This document shows, in pieces, positions 1 to 8,273 of a DNA stretch of 64,000 bases. Position numbers and translations under genes: made by a program. The notes under the pieces were generated by a model that saw only the letters and a program-made list of their open reading frames with translations, did not search any database and was not told the origin of the DNA. Each line of letters starts with the position of its first letter. Within the stretch, counting starts at the first letter, position 1. The stretch comes from Salinicoccus halodurans (lineage in GTDB: Bacteria > Bacillota > Bacilli > Staphylococcales > Salinicoccaceae), in assembly GCF_900114445.1 (NCBI RefSeq), contig NZ_FOTB01000003.1:186001-250000 (forward strand). Reading direction: 5' to 3'.

Positions 1-711
1 ATACACGACATTCTCTTCTTTTAATTGTGCTTCTATCTCTTTGTCATCTGTGACAATGACAGACAGAGCGACGATGAACTTTCCTGCTTTATTAGCTTTC
101 CTGTATGCACCGATGCTGTCTTTCAGTTTCTGTCCATCATTGCTGATGAAATGCGCATATATGAAATTGACATTTTCACGGGCGGAAAAAGCGGCGGAAT
201 CGGGGCTGGATCCGAGAAGAAAGATTTCCGGCGGATTGGAAGTATCCGGCGATGTTTTTAAACCCTGGAATTCTCCTGTATGGGTCTGGTTTACAAAATG
301 AGTCAGGGCTTTGAATTTATCTGCAAATGACGGCTGCTCTTCCTTAAGTCCGGATCGGAGTGCAGTCGTTGATAAGTGGAGCCCTCCGGGCGCCTTGCCG
401 ATTCCAAGGTCGACCCTTCCGGGAGCGAGATGGCTCATGAGCTGGAACTGCTCTGCCACTTTAAAAGGATTATAGTGCTGCAGCATTACACCGCCGGACC
501 CGATATTAATATGTTTAGTATGGGCCAGCAGGTGTGAAATCATGATTTCGGGTGCTGTGCCCGCCAAAGGCTCATTATGATGCTCTGAAACATAATAGCG
601 CCTGTAGCCGGATTCATCCGCTTTTTTTGCGAGTTCTATCGTATCTTTTATGGAAAGAGCGACAGCCTGCCCTTCCAAAATCGGACTCTGGTTCAGAATT
701 CCGAATTCCAT
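1..711 (-). CDS. LLM class flavin-dependent oxidoreductase (luciferase-like), 3' part outside window
   Basis: Predicted FMN-dependent monooxygenase of the bacterial luciferase-like superfamily; the substrate cannot be told from sequence. The minus-strand reading frame is open for 237 codons from the ATG at 711 to the window edge, so the C-terminal part is missing. The protein begins MEFGILNQSPI. It carries segments typical of the single-subunit MsnO8/YwcH-type branch: YYVSEHH near residue 40, GSGGVML, the APGRVDLGIGKAPG region, and IFLLGSSPDSA further on. The start is supported by AGGAGTGG a few bases upstream. It is divergent from the thymidine kinase gene. The family call is firm; the biological role is open. 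Confidence 0.85.
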   Translation of the reverse strand, partial: MEFGILNQSPILEGQAVALSIKDTIELAKKADESGYRRYYVSEHHNEPLAGTAPEIMISHLLAHTKHINIGSGGVMLQHYNPFKVAEQFQLMSHLAPGRVDLGIGKAPGGLHLSTTALRSGLKEEQPSFADKFKALTHFVNQTHTGEFQGLKTSPDTSNPPEIFLLGSSPDSAAFSARENVNFIYAHFISNDGQKLKDSIGAYRKANKAGKFIVALSVIVTDDKEIEAQLKEENVVY

Positions 712-943
712 ATGACCACTCCTATGTAAAATATTTTACGGATATATGTAAGTGATTGTATAACTGCAGCAATTGCAGGTCAATCATTCCGACCTAAAAA
801 CTAGGGATTAGTTCAAGAAAGGTTTAAAATATCGAAGCGTATGACTCCCTTAAATGTGATATCATGATTTCCGGGAGTAACCTTCCGGTATTTAAACAAA
901 GGAAAATTGATGAAGCAACTTATAAAGGAAGACGGTGCATTTT

Positions 944-1519
944 ATGGCAAAGCTCTACTATAGATACGGCACGATGCAGAGCAATAAAAGCAATCAGATC
1001 ATTACGACCCATCACCAATATACGACCCAGGGCAAGCAGTGCCTGGCATATTCCACTCCGATTGATACAAGAAGCGGGTTCAAAAAGATCAAATCCAGGG
1101 TCGGACTTGAATTGTTATGTGAATATATCCATGAAAATATCTATGATGAAGTGAAACGCATCCATGAAGAAGCCAAGGTTCACGCCGTCGTTGTGGACGA
1201 AGCCCAGTTTCTTTCCAGAAAAGATATACATAATTTAAGTGATATAGCAGATTATCTGGATATTCCTGTCATCTGCTTTGGTCTGAAGACCAACTTCAAA
1301 GGGGAACTTTTTGAAGGCAGCAAAGTCTTGTTGGAGCTTTCAGATGCGATTGATGAACTGAAAACAATATGCCAGTTCTGTAATAAGAAAGCGACATTAA
1401 ATATGCGGATGCTGGACGGTGTGCCGGTAAACGTGGGTGAGACTATCCAAATGGGAGATGAAGAGTATGTGCCTGTTTGCAGAAAGTGTTACAAGGCACG
1501 TCTCGAGCTTGTAAAATAA
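944..1519 (+). CDS. tdk: Thymidine kinase with an altered P-loop
   Basis: Cytosolic enzyme of pyrimidine salvage that phosphorylates thymidine to dTMP with ATP. The 191-residue protein matches the E. coli-type Tdk layout: N-terminal P-loop, VDEAQFL with the catalytic-base glutamate, CFGLKTNF, ELKTIC, and a zinc site of two Cys-x2-Cys pairs (CQFC and CRKC). The P-loop reads GTMQSNKS (residues 9-16). The glycine normally preceding the invariant lysine is Asn (codon AAT); Lys15 and Ser16 are kept. I chose ATG 944 because MAKLYYRYG aligns with the family N-terminus; a GTG at 935 in the same frame is closer to the GGAAG ribosome site and is possible. Followed by its own terminator. Activity should be treated as uncertain. 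Confidence 0.88.
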   Translation: MAKLYYRYGTMQSNKSNQIITTHHQYTTQGKQCLAYSTPIDTRSGFKKIKSRVGLELLCEYIHENIYDEVKRIHEEAKVHAVVVDEAQFLSRKDIHNLSDIADYLDIPVICFGLKTNFKGELFEGSKVLLELSDAIDELKTICQFCNKKATLNMRMLDGVPVNVGETIQMGDEEYVPVCRKCYKARLELVK

Positions 1520-1541
1520 CAGAATAACCATGAACTGCAGG

Positions 1542-1580
1542 ACGGTTAAAGAAAAACTTTCATTCTTTAATCGTTTTTTA
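1542..1580 (+). terminator. Rho-independent terminator after tdk
   Basis: A 12-bp stem (1542-1553 with 1563-1574, one G-T pair) is followed by TTTTTTAATTTTT. It separates tdk from the PepSY lipoprotein gene. Confidence 0.8.
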
Positions 1581-1653
1581 ATTTTTCATTAATCGTACTT
1601 TAGGAGCTGCTTCCTATAATGAAGTTAACAAATAAAACAGGAGGCGTTACAGA

Positions 1654-2376
1654 ATGATTAACAGAAAATATTTATTAGCCGGTGGAATTGCATCAGTACT
1701 ACTCATGGGAGCGTGCTCAAATGTCAGTGCGGATACGAATATGGACTGGGAAGCAGATGGCAACGAAGGTACGGCAAAAGTACAGACGACTGAAGAAGCA
1801 GACATGGAGAAAGTAGAACAGAATGCCCAAAAGGCAGTAGATGAAGCGAAGAAAAATTTTGACGGCAAAGTCACAGATGTCGAGCTTGATGAAGACGACG
1901 GTGTATATTATTACGAAGTTGAGATGAATAATGGCAAGCAGGAATATGAGGTGGACATCAACGCTGAAACTCTGGCAATAATCGAAGAAGATCTGGATGA
2001 TGAAGATGACCTGGACGATGAAGCGGATGATGAGTTCGAATCTGGGTCTAAGAAGAATGGAAATCTGAAAAGCGCAGAAGAAGCAGTAAATACCGCCAAA
2101 GAAAGATTCGATGGTGAGGTGGAATCCGTCGAACTCGATGAAGACGGGGGCATACACTATTACGAAATTGAAATGCAGAACGGCAAAGAAGAATATGAAG
2201 TGGACATCAACGCTGAAGATCTGAAGATTATTGAAGAAGATTTCGACAGAGAAGATGACGATGACAGTGACGAAGCCCGCGAAGACGACAAAGATGATTC
2301 AGGGGAACGTGACGATGATGACAGAGATGACGCTGAAGAAGACCGTGACGACGATGATGACGAAGACGACGAGTAA
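1654..2376 (+). CDS. PepSY-repeat lipoprotein with acidic tail
   Basis: Predicted lipoprotein of 240 residues. The N-terminus has a type II signal with lipobox LMGAC (Cys21), so it should be anchored on the outer face of the membrane. Two PepSY-like repeats follow, about residues 50-112 and 126-190. They share the pattern FDG-V--VELDED-G--YYE-EM-NGK-EYEVDIN. The last 50 residues are almost all Asp/Glu with some Arg. PepSY domains are linked to inhibition or sensing of extracytoplasmic proteases or ligands; the acidic tail may bind cations. It lies directly upstream of a two-component system that is followed by another PepSY protein, so a sensory or modulatory role toward that system is a reasonable inference. 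Ribosome site AGGAGG before the ATG. Confidence 0.8.
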   Translation: MINRKYLLAGGIASVLLMGACSNVSADTNMDWEADGNEGTAKVQTTEEADMEKVEQNAQKAVDEAKKNFDGKVTDVELDEDDGVYYYEVEMNNGKQEYEVDINAETLAIIEEDLDDEDDLDDEADDEFESGSKKNGNLKSAEEAVNTAKERFDGEVESVELDEDGGIHYYEIEMQNGKEEYEVDINAEDLKIIEEDFDREDDDDSDEAREDDKDDSGERDDDDRDDAEEDRDDDDDEDDE

Positions 2377-2398
2377 ACTCTGTACCCGACAGCACTCT

Positions 2399-2528
2399 TC
2401 ACAATGGAACAGGTGCAAAGATTATAGAATGGCATCTTGAGCTGAGTGTGAAGTAGCGATTGACGTGGATTGTGTAGAGTTTGAAATGGAAATAGATGCG
2501 GGAACAGATACAAATTGACATTGACAAC
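2399..2528 (+). pseudogene. Possible relic of a third PepSY repeat
   Basis: Just past the stop of the PepSY lipoprotein gene, one frame around 2456-2515 reads VDCVEFEMEIDAGTD, resembling the YYYEVEMNNGKQ core of the intact repeats. A second frame then reads IDIDN, resembling EVDIN. Stops and a frame change interrupt it. This could be a decayed repeat cut off by an upstream stop. It is short and chance similarity in acidic sequence is possible. Confidence 0.35.
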
Positions 2529-2551
2529 TGATATTCACTTTAAGTTCTGAG

Positions 2552-2576
2552 TCCGGACCATGTTCCGGATTTTTTA
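2552..2576 (+). terminator. Short terminator upstream of arlR
   Basis: TCCGGA (2552-2557) pairs with TCCGGA (2564-2569) across a six-base loop and is followed by a T run. The stem is short, so some read-through into the two-component operon is possible. Confidence 0.6.
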
Positions 2577-2678
2577 ATCGTATTTTAATAATTTTCTAAC
2601 GAAAAAGCTTTCGTGATGCGTGCTATAATTGGTGTAATAATATTCAGTGAACATCAATTCGTGTAAGGAGTTTTATAA

Positions 2679-3347
2679 ATGAGTAGGATATTGATCGTCG
2701 AAGATGATGAAAAGATTGCACGTGTCATTCAATTGGAATTGGAATTCGAAGAATACGAAGTGGAAATTGCCTATACCGGCAAAGAAGCTCTGGAACGTTA
2801 CGAAGTTGCTTCATTTGATCTGATACTGCTGGATGTCATGATTCCTGAGCTGAATGGGTTGGAAGTGCTGCGCAGGGTGAGACAGAAAGATGAGGACACT
2901 AGAATAATAATGCTTACTGCAAGGGATGCTGTAATGGACAAAGTCAGCGGGCTTGATTCCGGAGCCAATGATTATATGACGAAACCTTTCGAGATCGAGG
3001 AGCTGCTTGCCAGAATCCGCACTCAGCTGAAGCAGAAGACAGCAGCAAAACCGGAAAATCTGGAGTACCGTCATCTGAAGATAGTACCCATGGCACGTGA
3101 AGTATACATCGGCGATGAACTTGTCTATCTGACCCAAAAAGAGTATGACCTTCTGTATTTCCTGATTGAGAATAAGAATCAGGCCCTGTCACGTGAACAG
3201 ATCATAGAAGCGGTATGGGGATTTGATTACTACGGGGATACGAATACCGTCGATGTTTATGTGAGGTATATCCGTAAGAAGCTTGACCGTGATAAACCAT
3301 CCATTATCTCAAGTGTCAGAGGTATTGGTTATATAGTAAAGGGCTGA
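2679..3347 (+). CDS. arlR: OmpR-family response regulator, ArlR-like
   Basis: Cytoplasmic DNA-binding response regulator of 222 residues. The receiver domain (about 1-120) has the acidic pair Asp9/Asp10, phosphoacceptor Asp52 in LLDVMIP, the MLTAR switch region and Lys in MTKPF. The C-terminal winged helix (about 130-222) has the TQKEYDLLYFL and TVDVYVRYIRKKL segments seen in S. aureus ArlR. The histidine kinase gene starts 4 bp downstream. In staphylococci ArlRS controls adhesion, autolysis and metal-sequestration responses; transfer of that role here is inference. GAGTTTTATAA upstream includes a modest ribosome site (AAGGAG). Confidence 0.85.
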   Translation: MSRILIVEDDEKIARVIQLELEFEEYEVEIAYTGKEALERYEVASFDLILLDVMIPELNGLEVLRRVRQKDEDTRIIMLTARDAVMDKVSGLDSGANDYMTKPFEIEELLARIRTQLKQKTAAKPENLEYRHLKIVPMAREVYIGDELVYLTQKEYDLLYFLIENKNQALSREQIIEAVWGFDYYGDTNTVDVYVRYIRKKLDRDKPSIISSVRGIGYIVKG

Positions 3348-3351
3348 AGCA

Positions 3352-4725
3352 ATGAAACTTGGTACGAAAATACAGTTATATACGACGGTCATGACGGTAA
3401 TTGTTGTCATACTGATCAATCTGTTCGTTTATTTCTCGTATAAGAATTTCTCATTGAATGCAGAAATGGGACAGCTCGAAAATCGCGGAATAAACATCAT
3501 GCAGGAACTTCAGAATGCCAATGCGGATAACGTTAACAGTGAAGCGGTGCTTCAGGCTTTCCTCTTGTCTGACGGTTATGTCAAAGTGATCGATGAAGAG
3601 GATAATCCCGTGGTCCGCATATCCACTGAGACGGAATATGCGAGTTTGAATGAACCTTACAGGACGAATCAGTATCAAAAATCTGTGTCACATGAAGATA
3701 TGGAGTTTGTGATGGTATCACTGCCTGTCATTTGGGACAACGGTCAGGTATACAATCTTCAGATTTATGAGAATGTCCATTTTTTATATGACACATTTGA
3801 AGTATTAAAATGGATTCTGGTCATTTCAACGTTCATCATTCTCATTGTCATTTTTCTTTTGAACCGTGTGATTACAAACATCGTCATCAAACCGATCAAC
3901 AAGCTGATCGATAAAATGAAAAAGACGGATGATACCAGTAAGTACACAATGATTGAAATAAATGAAAAAGACACAAAGGAACTGAAGGAACTCTCTGAAG
4001 CATTTAATGAAATGATGCTGGACTTAAAGGCCCATGATGAAAACCAGCAGGCGTTCATCATGAATGCCTCTCATGAGCTGAAGACGCCGATCACAGTCAT
4101 CGGGTCGTACAGCCAGATGTTGAAGCGTTTCGGAAAAACACGGGAAGATGTATTGGATGAAAGTATCCATGCCATCAGCGATGAAGCGAAAAGGATGAAA
4201 TATCTCACAGAGCAGCTGCTGAGCTTTGCGAAAGTGAACCGTGAAGATGAAACTTTTTCTCCGGAACCGATCCGTATTGTAAAATTGCTGAAGAATATAA
4301 CAAAGCGTCTGGAAACTGTATATGACCGGGAAATTGAACTGACTTTTGATAATACGGATGTATTGGTCCTTATAGATGTGGATACGTTCGATCAGCTGAT
4401 TAAAATTTTCCTCGATAACGCTTATAAATACAGCTCTGAAAAGATATCCGTAAACCTCCATGAGCTTGAAAATAACGTTGAAGTAACGATAGTGGACAGA
4501 GGGATCGGCATACCGCAAGAAGATATAAACCATATATTTACACGCTTTTACCGTGTGGATAAAGCGCGGGCCAGAAAAACGGGCGGGTCCGGCCTCGGCC
4601 TGTCCATTGCAGAAGAGTTGGCGAATTTAAATGATATCAGCATTGACGTTACGAGTCGGGTGAACGCAGGGACAACATTTAAATTGACTATTAAAAAGGT
4701 GAAGAAAAATGAAGAAGTTAAATAA
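3352..4725 (+). CDS. arlS: Sensor histidine kinase, ArlS-like
   Basis: Membrane histidine kinase of 457 residues, the partner of the preceding regulator. Order of parts: transmembrane segment near 10-30, extracytoplasmic sensor domain of about 120 residues, second transmembrane segment near 155-180, HAMP linker, HisKA helix with phosphoacceptor His241 in NASHELKTP, then an HATPase domain with an N box (FLDNAYKYS), G1 (DRGIGI) and G2 (GGSGLGLSIAEEL). Length and layout agree with S. aureus ArlS (about 450 residues). Its last 17 bases overlap the next gene, encoding a PepSY protein, which suggests translational coupling and a functional link. Confidence 0.85.
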   Translation: MKLGTKIQLYTTVMTVIVVILINLFVYFSYKNFSLNAEMGQLENRGINIMQELQNANADNVNSEAVLQAFLLSDGYVKVIDEEDNPVVRISTETEYASLNEPYRTNQYQKSVSHEDMEFVMVSLPVIWDNGQVYNLQIYENVHFLYDTFEVLKWILVISTFIILIVIFLLNRVITNIVIKPINKLIDKMKKTDDTSKYTMIEINEKDTKELKELSEAFNEMMLDLKAHDENQQAFIMNASHELKTPITVIGSYSQMLKRFGKTREDVLDESIHAISDEAKRMKYLTEQLLSFAKVNREDETFSPEPIRIVKLLKNITKRLETVYDREIELTFDNTDVLVLIDVDTFDQLIKIFLDNAYKYSSEKISVNLHELENNVEVTIVDRGIGIPQEDINHIFTRFYRVDKARARKTGGSGLGLSIAEELANLNDISIDVTSRVNAGTTFKLTIKKVKKNEEVK

Positions 4726-5524
4726 GTTGCTGATTGCGGCAGTGGCTGTTATTGCGGGTATTGCCCTGGGAGTCCTGCTGGTAAGCCAGACAGGGAGTGA
4801 ATACATCGATGAACAGGAAGTACGTGCGATGATCACAGACCGATATGGTGGAGAGATTGAAAATATCTCGCAGTCGGATGATGAGCGGTTTTATATTGTA
4901 AGCATGAAAAATGAAGAATATAAATATGAAATTAAAATGAGCCGTGACGACAGCAGCATCGAGAATATTGTAACGGAAAAAATAACGCAGCAAAATGAGG
5001 ATGAAGCTGCAAAAAAAGATGAGGAAAAATCATCAGAAGAGAAGAAAGCTCCGGAAGCGGATAAAAAAGCAAAAGAGAAGGAAGCGGCTGAAAAACAGGC
5101 ACAGAAAGAAAAAGAAACGGCAAATACACTGATCACCGAAGAAGAGGCAAAACAGATTGCACTCAATGAGGTTGGCGGTACATTCGTGCATCTGACCCTG
5201 AATCAAGAGACGCATCCAAAACAATACCAGATTATCCAGCGCGTTGATGACGATGACGAAGGAGCACTTGTCACAGTGGATGCCATAGACGGAGACGCAC
5301 TCAAAGTATTATGGTTCCAGATAGATTTTAATAATATCGCCGATATTGAAGCGTTCGCACAGCAGCTTCAGGATTATAACACTCAGCACCAGAATAATTA
5401 TTATATAGAATTTGATGACAGCGATGAAAACGACAACAGCAATGATGTCGATGATTATGAAGACGATGATTATGAAGACGATGATGACAACAACGATGAT
5501 GACAACGACGATGACGATGATTAA
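4709..5524 (+). CDS. Membrane-anchored PepSY protein with Lys/Glu linker and Asp tail
   Basis: A 271-residue protein with one N-terminal transmembrane helix (about 7-26) and no lipobox. It has a first PepSY-like unit near 30-90 (MITDRYGGEIENI to KYEIKMS), then a 50-residue Lys/Glu/Ala linker likely to be helical, and a canonical PepSY domain near 147-215 starting ITEEEAKQIALNEV. The tail from about 235 is nearly pure Asp/Asn. The start codon lies inside the 3' end of the kinase gene, so the two are coupled. Together with the PepSY lipoprotein gene upstream of arlR it brackets the two-component system. The exact role is unknown; sensing of cations, antibiotics or proteases at the wall-membrane zone is a guess. 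Confidence 0.8.
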   Translation: MKKLNKLLIAAVAVIAGIALGVLLVSQTGSEYIDEQEVRAMITDRYGGEIENISQSDDERFYIVSMKNEEYKYEIKMSRDDSSIENIVTEKITQQNEDEAAKKDEEKSSEEKKAPEADKKAKEKEAAEKQAQKEKETANTLITEEEAKQIALNEVGGTFVHLTLNQETHPKQYQIIQRVDDDDEGALVTVDAIDGDALKVLWFQIDFNNIADIEAFAQQLQDYNTQHQNNYYIEFDDSDENDNSNDVDDYEDDDYEDDDDNNDDDNDDDDD

Positions 5525-5537
5525 AATAAAAATTAGG

Positions 5538-5576
5538 CCGGTTAAAGTTTTCATACTTTTGACCGGTTATTTTTTT
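5538..5576 (+). terminator. Terminator of the arlRS-PepSY operon
   Basis: Stem CCGGTTAAAG with CTTTTGACCGG (one bulge), then seven T. Confidence 0.8.
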
Positions 5577-5666
5577 GAGCCGGGAGGGTCCGGAAAGTAA
5601 CCGGATATGATATTATATATGGCAATGACCATCAATTGAATAATGGTTATGGAAGGTGGTTGTAGT

Positions 5667-6404
5667 TTGATTGATATAAAGGGAGCAAGAAAGTCTTTTG
5701 TCGGTAAAAATGGTGATTTTAAAGCGGTTGATAATGTTACCCTGTCCATAACCGGCAAGGAGATATTTGGAATAATAGGAGAGAGCGGCGCCGGAAAATC
5801 CACTTTAATGAGATTTATCAATGCACTTGAAATGCCTGATGCGGGGCAGGTCATTGTAGATGGTATAGATGTTGGTACACTTAACAAAAATGGTCTGAGA
5901 AAACATCAAAAGGATATCGGCATGATTTTTCAGCACTTTAATCTGCTGAATAATAAAACAGTTGAAGAGAATATCAAATTACCGTTGGAACTTCATAAAT
6001 ATAAAAACCCGCTGTCTGTGGATGAAGTCATTAAATTCGTCGGTCTGGAGGATAAGAAGGAAAATTATCCGGCAGAACTGTCCGGTGGGGAAAAGCAGCG
6101 TGTGGGTATAGCACGCGCACTGGTTACCCGGCCGATGATTCTATTATGTGACGAACCGACATCCGCACTTGATGAAAATACGACAGATGAAATCGTCGGT
6201 GTTTTAAGGAAGGCTCAAAATGAGTTTGACATGACAGTGGTCATTGTTACACACGAACTTAATGTGATTAAGCAGCTGTGCAACCGGGCTGCAATACTGG
6301 AGCGCGGAAGACTGATCGATACCATAGATGTAAATCATTCTGTCACGGATCGTTCAGACCAGTCCTACTACGAACGTGTATTGGAAGTGCTGAAAGATGC
6401 CTGA
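5667..6404 (+). CDS. metN: Methionine ABC importer ATPase, short form without NIL domain
   Basis: ATPase subunit of a MetNPQ-type importer for methionine or a related amino acid. Walker A GESGAGKS, Q-loop MIFQHFNLL, signature [15 protein letters not shown], Walker B ILLCDEPTSALD and H-loop VTHEL are all present. At 245 residues it lacks the C-terminal NIL/ACT-like domain of about 90 residues that gives E. coli MetN its methionine trans-inhibition. I chose TTG 5667 because GGAAGGTGG sits about 7 bases upstream and MIDIKGARKSF matches the family start; an ATG at 5643 in frame has no ribosome site. The permease gene overlaps its end by 8 bp. Confidence 0.85.
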   Translation: MIDIKGARKSFVGKNGDFKAVDNVTLSITGKEIFGIIGESGAGKSTLMRFINALEMPDAGQVIVDGIDVGTLNKNGLRKHQKDIGMIFQHFNLLNNKTVEENIKLPLELHKYKNPLSVDEVIKFVGLEDKKENYPAELSGGEKQRVGIARALVTRPMILLCDEPTSALDENTTDEIVGVLRKAQNEFDMTVVIVTHELNVIKQLCNRAAILERGRLIDTIDVNHSVTDRSDQSYYERVLEVLKDA

Positions 6405-7083
6405 AGCCATTCAGATATACATAGAACGTGTCATTGAATACACCCCCCGCCTTGTCGAAAGCCTGTATGAAACAGGAATAATGATGGTGTTTGCCATGGT
6501 GGCCGCAATTCTTCTGGGACTGCCCCTCGGTACTCTGCTTTATCTTGCATCGAAAGGCAAGTCGCTTGAGAATAAACTTTTGTACCAGATTGCGAATATT
6601 TTTGTAAACATTGTCCGGTCGTTCCCTTTTTTGCTTCTGGTAGTGGTCATGCAGCCGTTGATCCGTTATTTTTACGGTCGTGCAACAGGTGATCCGGTTG
6701 CGGCTTCGTTCCCGATGATGCTTATCGCAATTGCACTTTATGCGAGGTTCGTGGAACAATCATTGCACGACGTGCCAAAAGGCGTACTTGAAACAGCAAG
6801 ATCCATGGGTGTTACAACACCTCAGCTCGTCTGGAAGTTTTTATATGTTGAAGCGCGGAGTTCCCTTATTATCGGTTTTACGACCGCATTTGTAAGTTTC
6901 ATTTCATACTCCACGATTATGGGAGTTGTGGGGGGCGGCGGAATCGGCGACTTTGCCATCCGTTACGGCTATCAACGTTATGAAACAGACATCATGTACA
7001 GCGCAATTGCAGTCATTATCGTATTTGTAATCATTGCCCAGTGGCTGGGACTGAGACTCGCAGCCAGATTGGATAAAAGATGA
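6397..7083 (+). CDS. metP: Methionine ABC importer permease
   Basis: Membrane subunit of 228 residues with about five transmembrane helices. The EAA loop that docks on the ATPase is visible around 120-145 (VPKGVLETARSMGVTTPQLVWKF), and GGGGIGDFAIRYGYQRY near the C-terminus is characteristic of MetI/MetP permeases. Its start codon overlaps the end of metN, and the binding-protein gene follows 24 bp later, so the three form one operon. The substrate is inferred from family membership. Confidence 0.88.
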   Translation: MPEAIQIYIERVIEYTPRLVESLYETGIMMVFAMVAAILLGLPLGTLLYLASKGKSLENKLLYQIANIFVNIVRSFPFLLLVVVMQPLIRYFYGRATGDPVAASFPMMLIAIALYARFVEQSLHDVPKGVLETARSMGVTTPQLVWKFLYVEARSSLIIGFTTAFVSFISYSTIMGVVGGGGIGDFAIRYGYQRYETDIMYSAIAVIIVFVIIAQWLGLRLAARLDKR

Positions 7084-7107
7084 AAATTTGGAAGAGGAGA
7101 ATTACAT

Positions 7108-7923
7108 ATGTTGAAAAAAGGTTTGTTTTTCACTGGAGTTGCATTATTGCTGGCAGGCTGCGGCGGAGAGGAAAGTGCTTCTGAAGAGGACAATGTTGTC
7201 AAAGTCGCTTCACATCTGCCGCCTATGACAGATGTTGTTGAGATCGCAGCTGATGCGATTGAAGAACCGTATCAGATTGAACTTGTCGAAGTATCCGATA
7301 ATATTCAATACAACGAAGCCCTTCTGAATGAAGAGGTGGATGCAAGTTTTGCCCAGCATGAACCTTTCATGGAAGTCTTCAATAATGAGAAAGACGGGAA
7401 CCTGGTGGCGATGCAGCCGATTTATAACGCAATTGTCGGTTTTTATTCCCCGGTGTATGATTCCATAGAAGATATCGAGGACGGTGCAGAAGTTGCGATT
7501 CCGGCAGATGCTACCAATGAAGCGCGCGCACTGATGATTCTTGAACAGCATGATCTGATCACTTTGTCAGCGGATGTCAGTCATCAGGCGACGGTGGATG
7601 ATATTGAAGAGAATCCGCATAATCTTGAATTCACTCATATCGATCTGCTTAATTTAACAGGCGCTTATGAAGATGGAGTCGAGCTTGTATTCAACTACCC
7701 GACCTATATAGAAAGTGTCGGCCTGACACCGGATGATGCTGTTTTCCTGGAAGAGGATGAAGATAATACATTTGCGATCCAGCTTGTGGGACGTGAAGAT
7801 AACCAGGATACCGAAGCTCTGCAGGCGGCGAAAGAAGCCTTTACTTCACAGGAAGTATATGATTTTCTTGCCGAACTTGAAAAAGAGGGACATTTAGAAC
7901 CAGCGTTCGAGGTGGAAGAATAG
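7108..7923 (+). CDS. metQ: Methionine-binding lipoprotein (NlpA family)
   Basis: Substrate-binding protein of the importer, 271 residues. Signal peptide ends in lipobox LAGC (Cys18), so it is a lipoprotein on the outer membrane face. NlpA/MetQ hallmarks are VASHLPPMTDVVEIA, the VDASFAQHEPFM segment and EVAIPADATNEARALMILEQ. AAGAGGAG precedes the ATG. The strong terminator immediately after the gene ends the operon. The methionine specificity is a family-level inference; related NlpA proteins bind D-methionine or dipeptides. Confidence 0.88.
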   Translation: MLKKGLFFTGVALLLAGCGGEESASEEDNVVKVASHLPPMTDVVEIAADAIEEPYQIELVEVSDNIQYNEALLNEEVDASFAQHEPFMEVFNNEKDGNLVAMQPIYNAIVGFYSPVYDSIEDIEDGAEVAIPADATNEARALMILEQHDLITLSADVSHQATVDDIEENPHNLEFTHIDLLNLTGAYEDGVELVFNYPTYIESVGLTPDDAVFLEEDEDNTFAIQLVGREDNQDTEALQAAKEAFTSQEVYDFLAELEKEGHLEPAFEVEE

Positions 7924-7937
7924 AGAAATACTTAACG

Positions 7938-7966
7938 GCCAGGGATGAAAAGTCCCTGGCTTTTTT
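7938..7966 (+). terminator. Terminator of the metNPQ operon
   Basis: Perfect 8-bp stem GCCAGGGA/TCCCTGGC, seven-base loop, six T. Confidence 0.92.
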
Positions 7967-8096
7967 AATATAAAATTTCACTTTGTGAATTTTTACTATT
8001 TTTGCTGTATTTCCAAGTTAAATTCTGATATGGTAGTCTACATTGAATGTCCAAGTACTGTTTTAGATCTAAAGTATTCGGGGGAATTTATGTTGA

Positions 8097-8273
8097 AGTG
8101 CGAAGAATCAAGGTAGGAGGGATTTTAATGACACTTGCGAAATTGCTGGAAAGCCTAAAGGCAAGGTATACCCGCATCATCATCCGAAATTTGACATCAG
8201 TGAAGACTCACTGCTCATCGCATCACAGTCGATTGGAAGCGCAGCGATAGACTACTTGAACAGCAAAGAATAG
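8097..8273 (+). pseudogene. C-terminal remnant of an M20-family amidohydrolase gene
   Basis: In the frame ending with TAG at 8271-8273 the sequence reads EIAGKPKGKVYPHHHPKF, then DISEDSLL and AAIDYLNSKE before the stop. The HHHPKFD motif and the following helix ending in YLN are typical of the extreme C-terminus of M20 peptidases and amidohydrolases. No other part of such a gene is present; a stop lies just upstream and the preceding region is metQ's terminator. This is a deletion remnant of about 58 codons. A different frame carries an ATG at 8128 behind AGGAGG and encodes a 40-residue peptide without recognisable features. A 13-bp hairpin (8260-8289) overlaps the remnant's stop and may be the old terminator. 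Confidence 0.55.

Noticed and set aside
864-1154. Plus-strand ORF of 96 codons overlapping tdk
   Set aside because: Out-of-frame shadow of the thymidine kinase gene with no family features.
2231-2440. Overlapping ORFs on both strands in the Asp-rich tails near 2.3 kb and 5.5 kb
   Set aside because: Low-complexity GAY/GAR codon runs produce long open frames in other phases (Met/Thr-rich or Ser-rich); these are artefacts of composition.
5580-5666. SAM or T-box leader before metNPQ
   Set aside because: The gap after the previous terminator is under 100 bases and contains no conserved riboswitch core.
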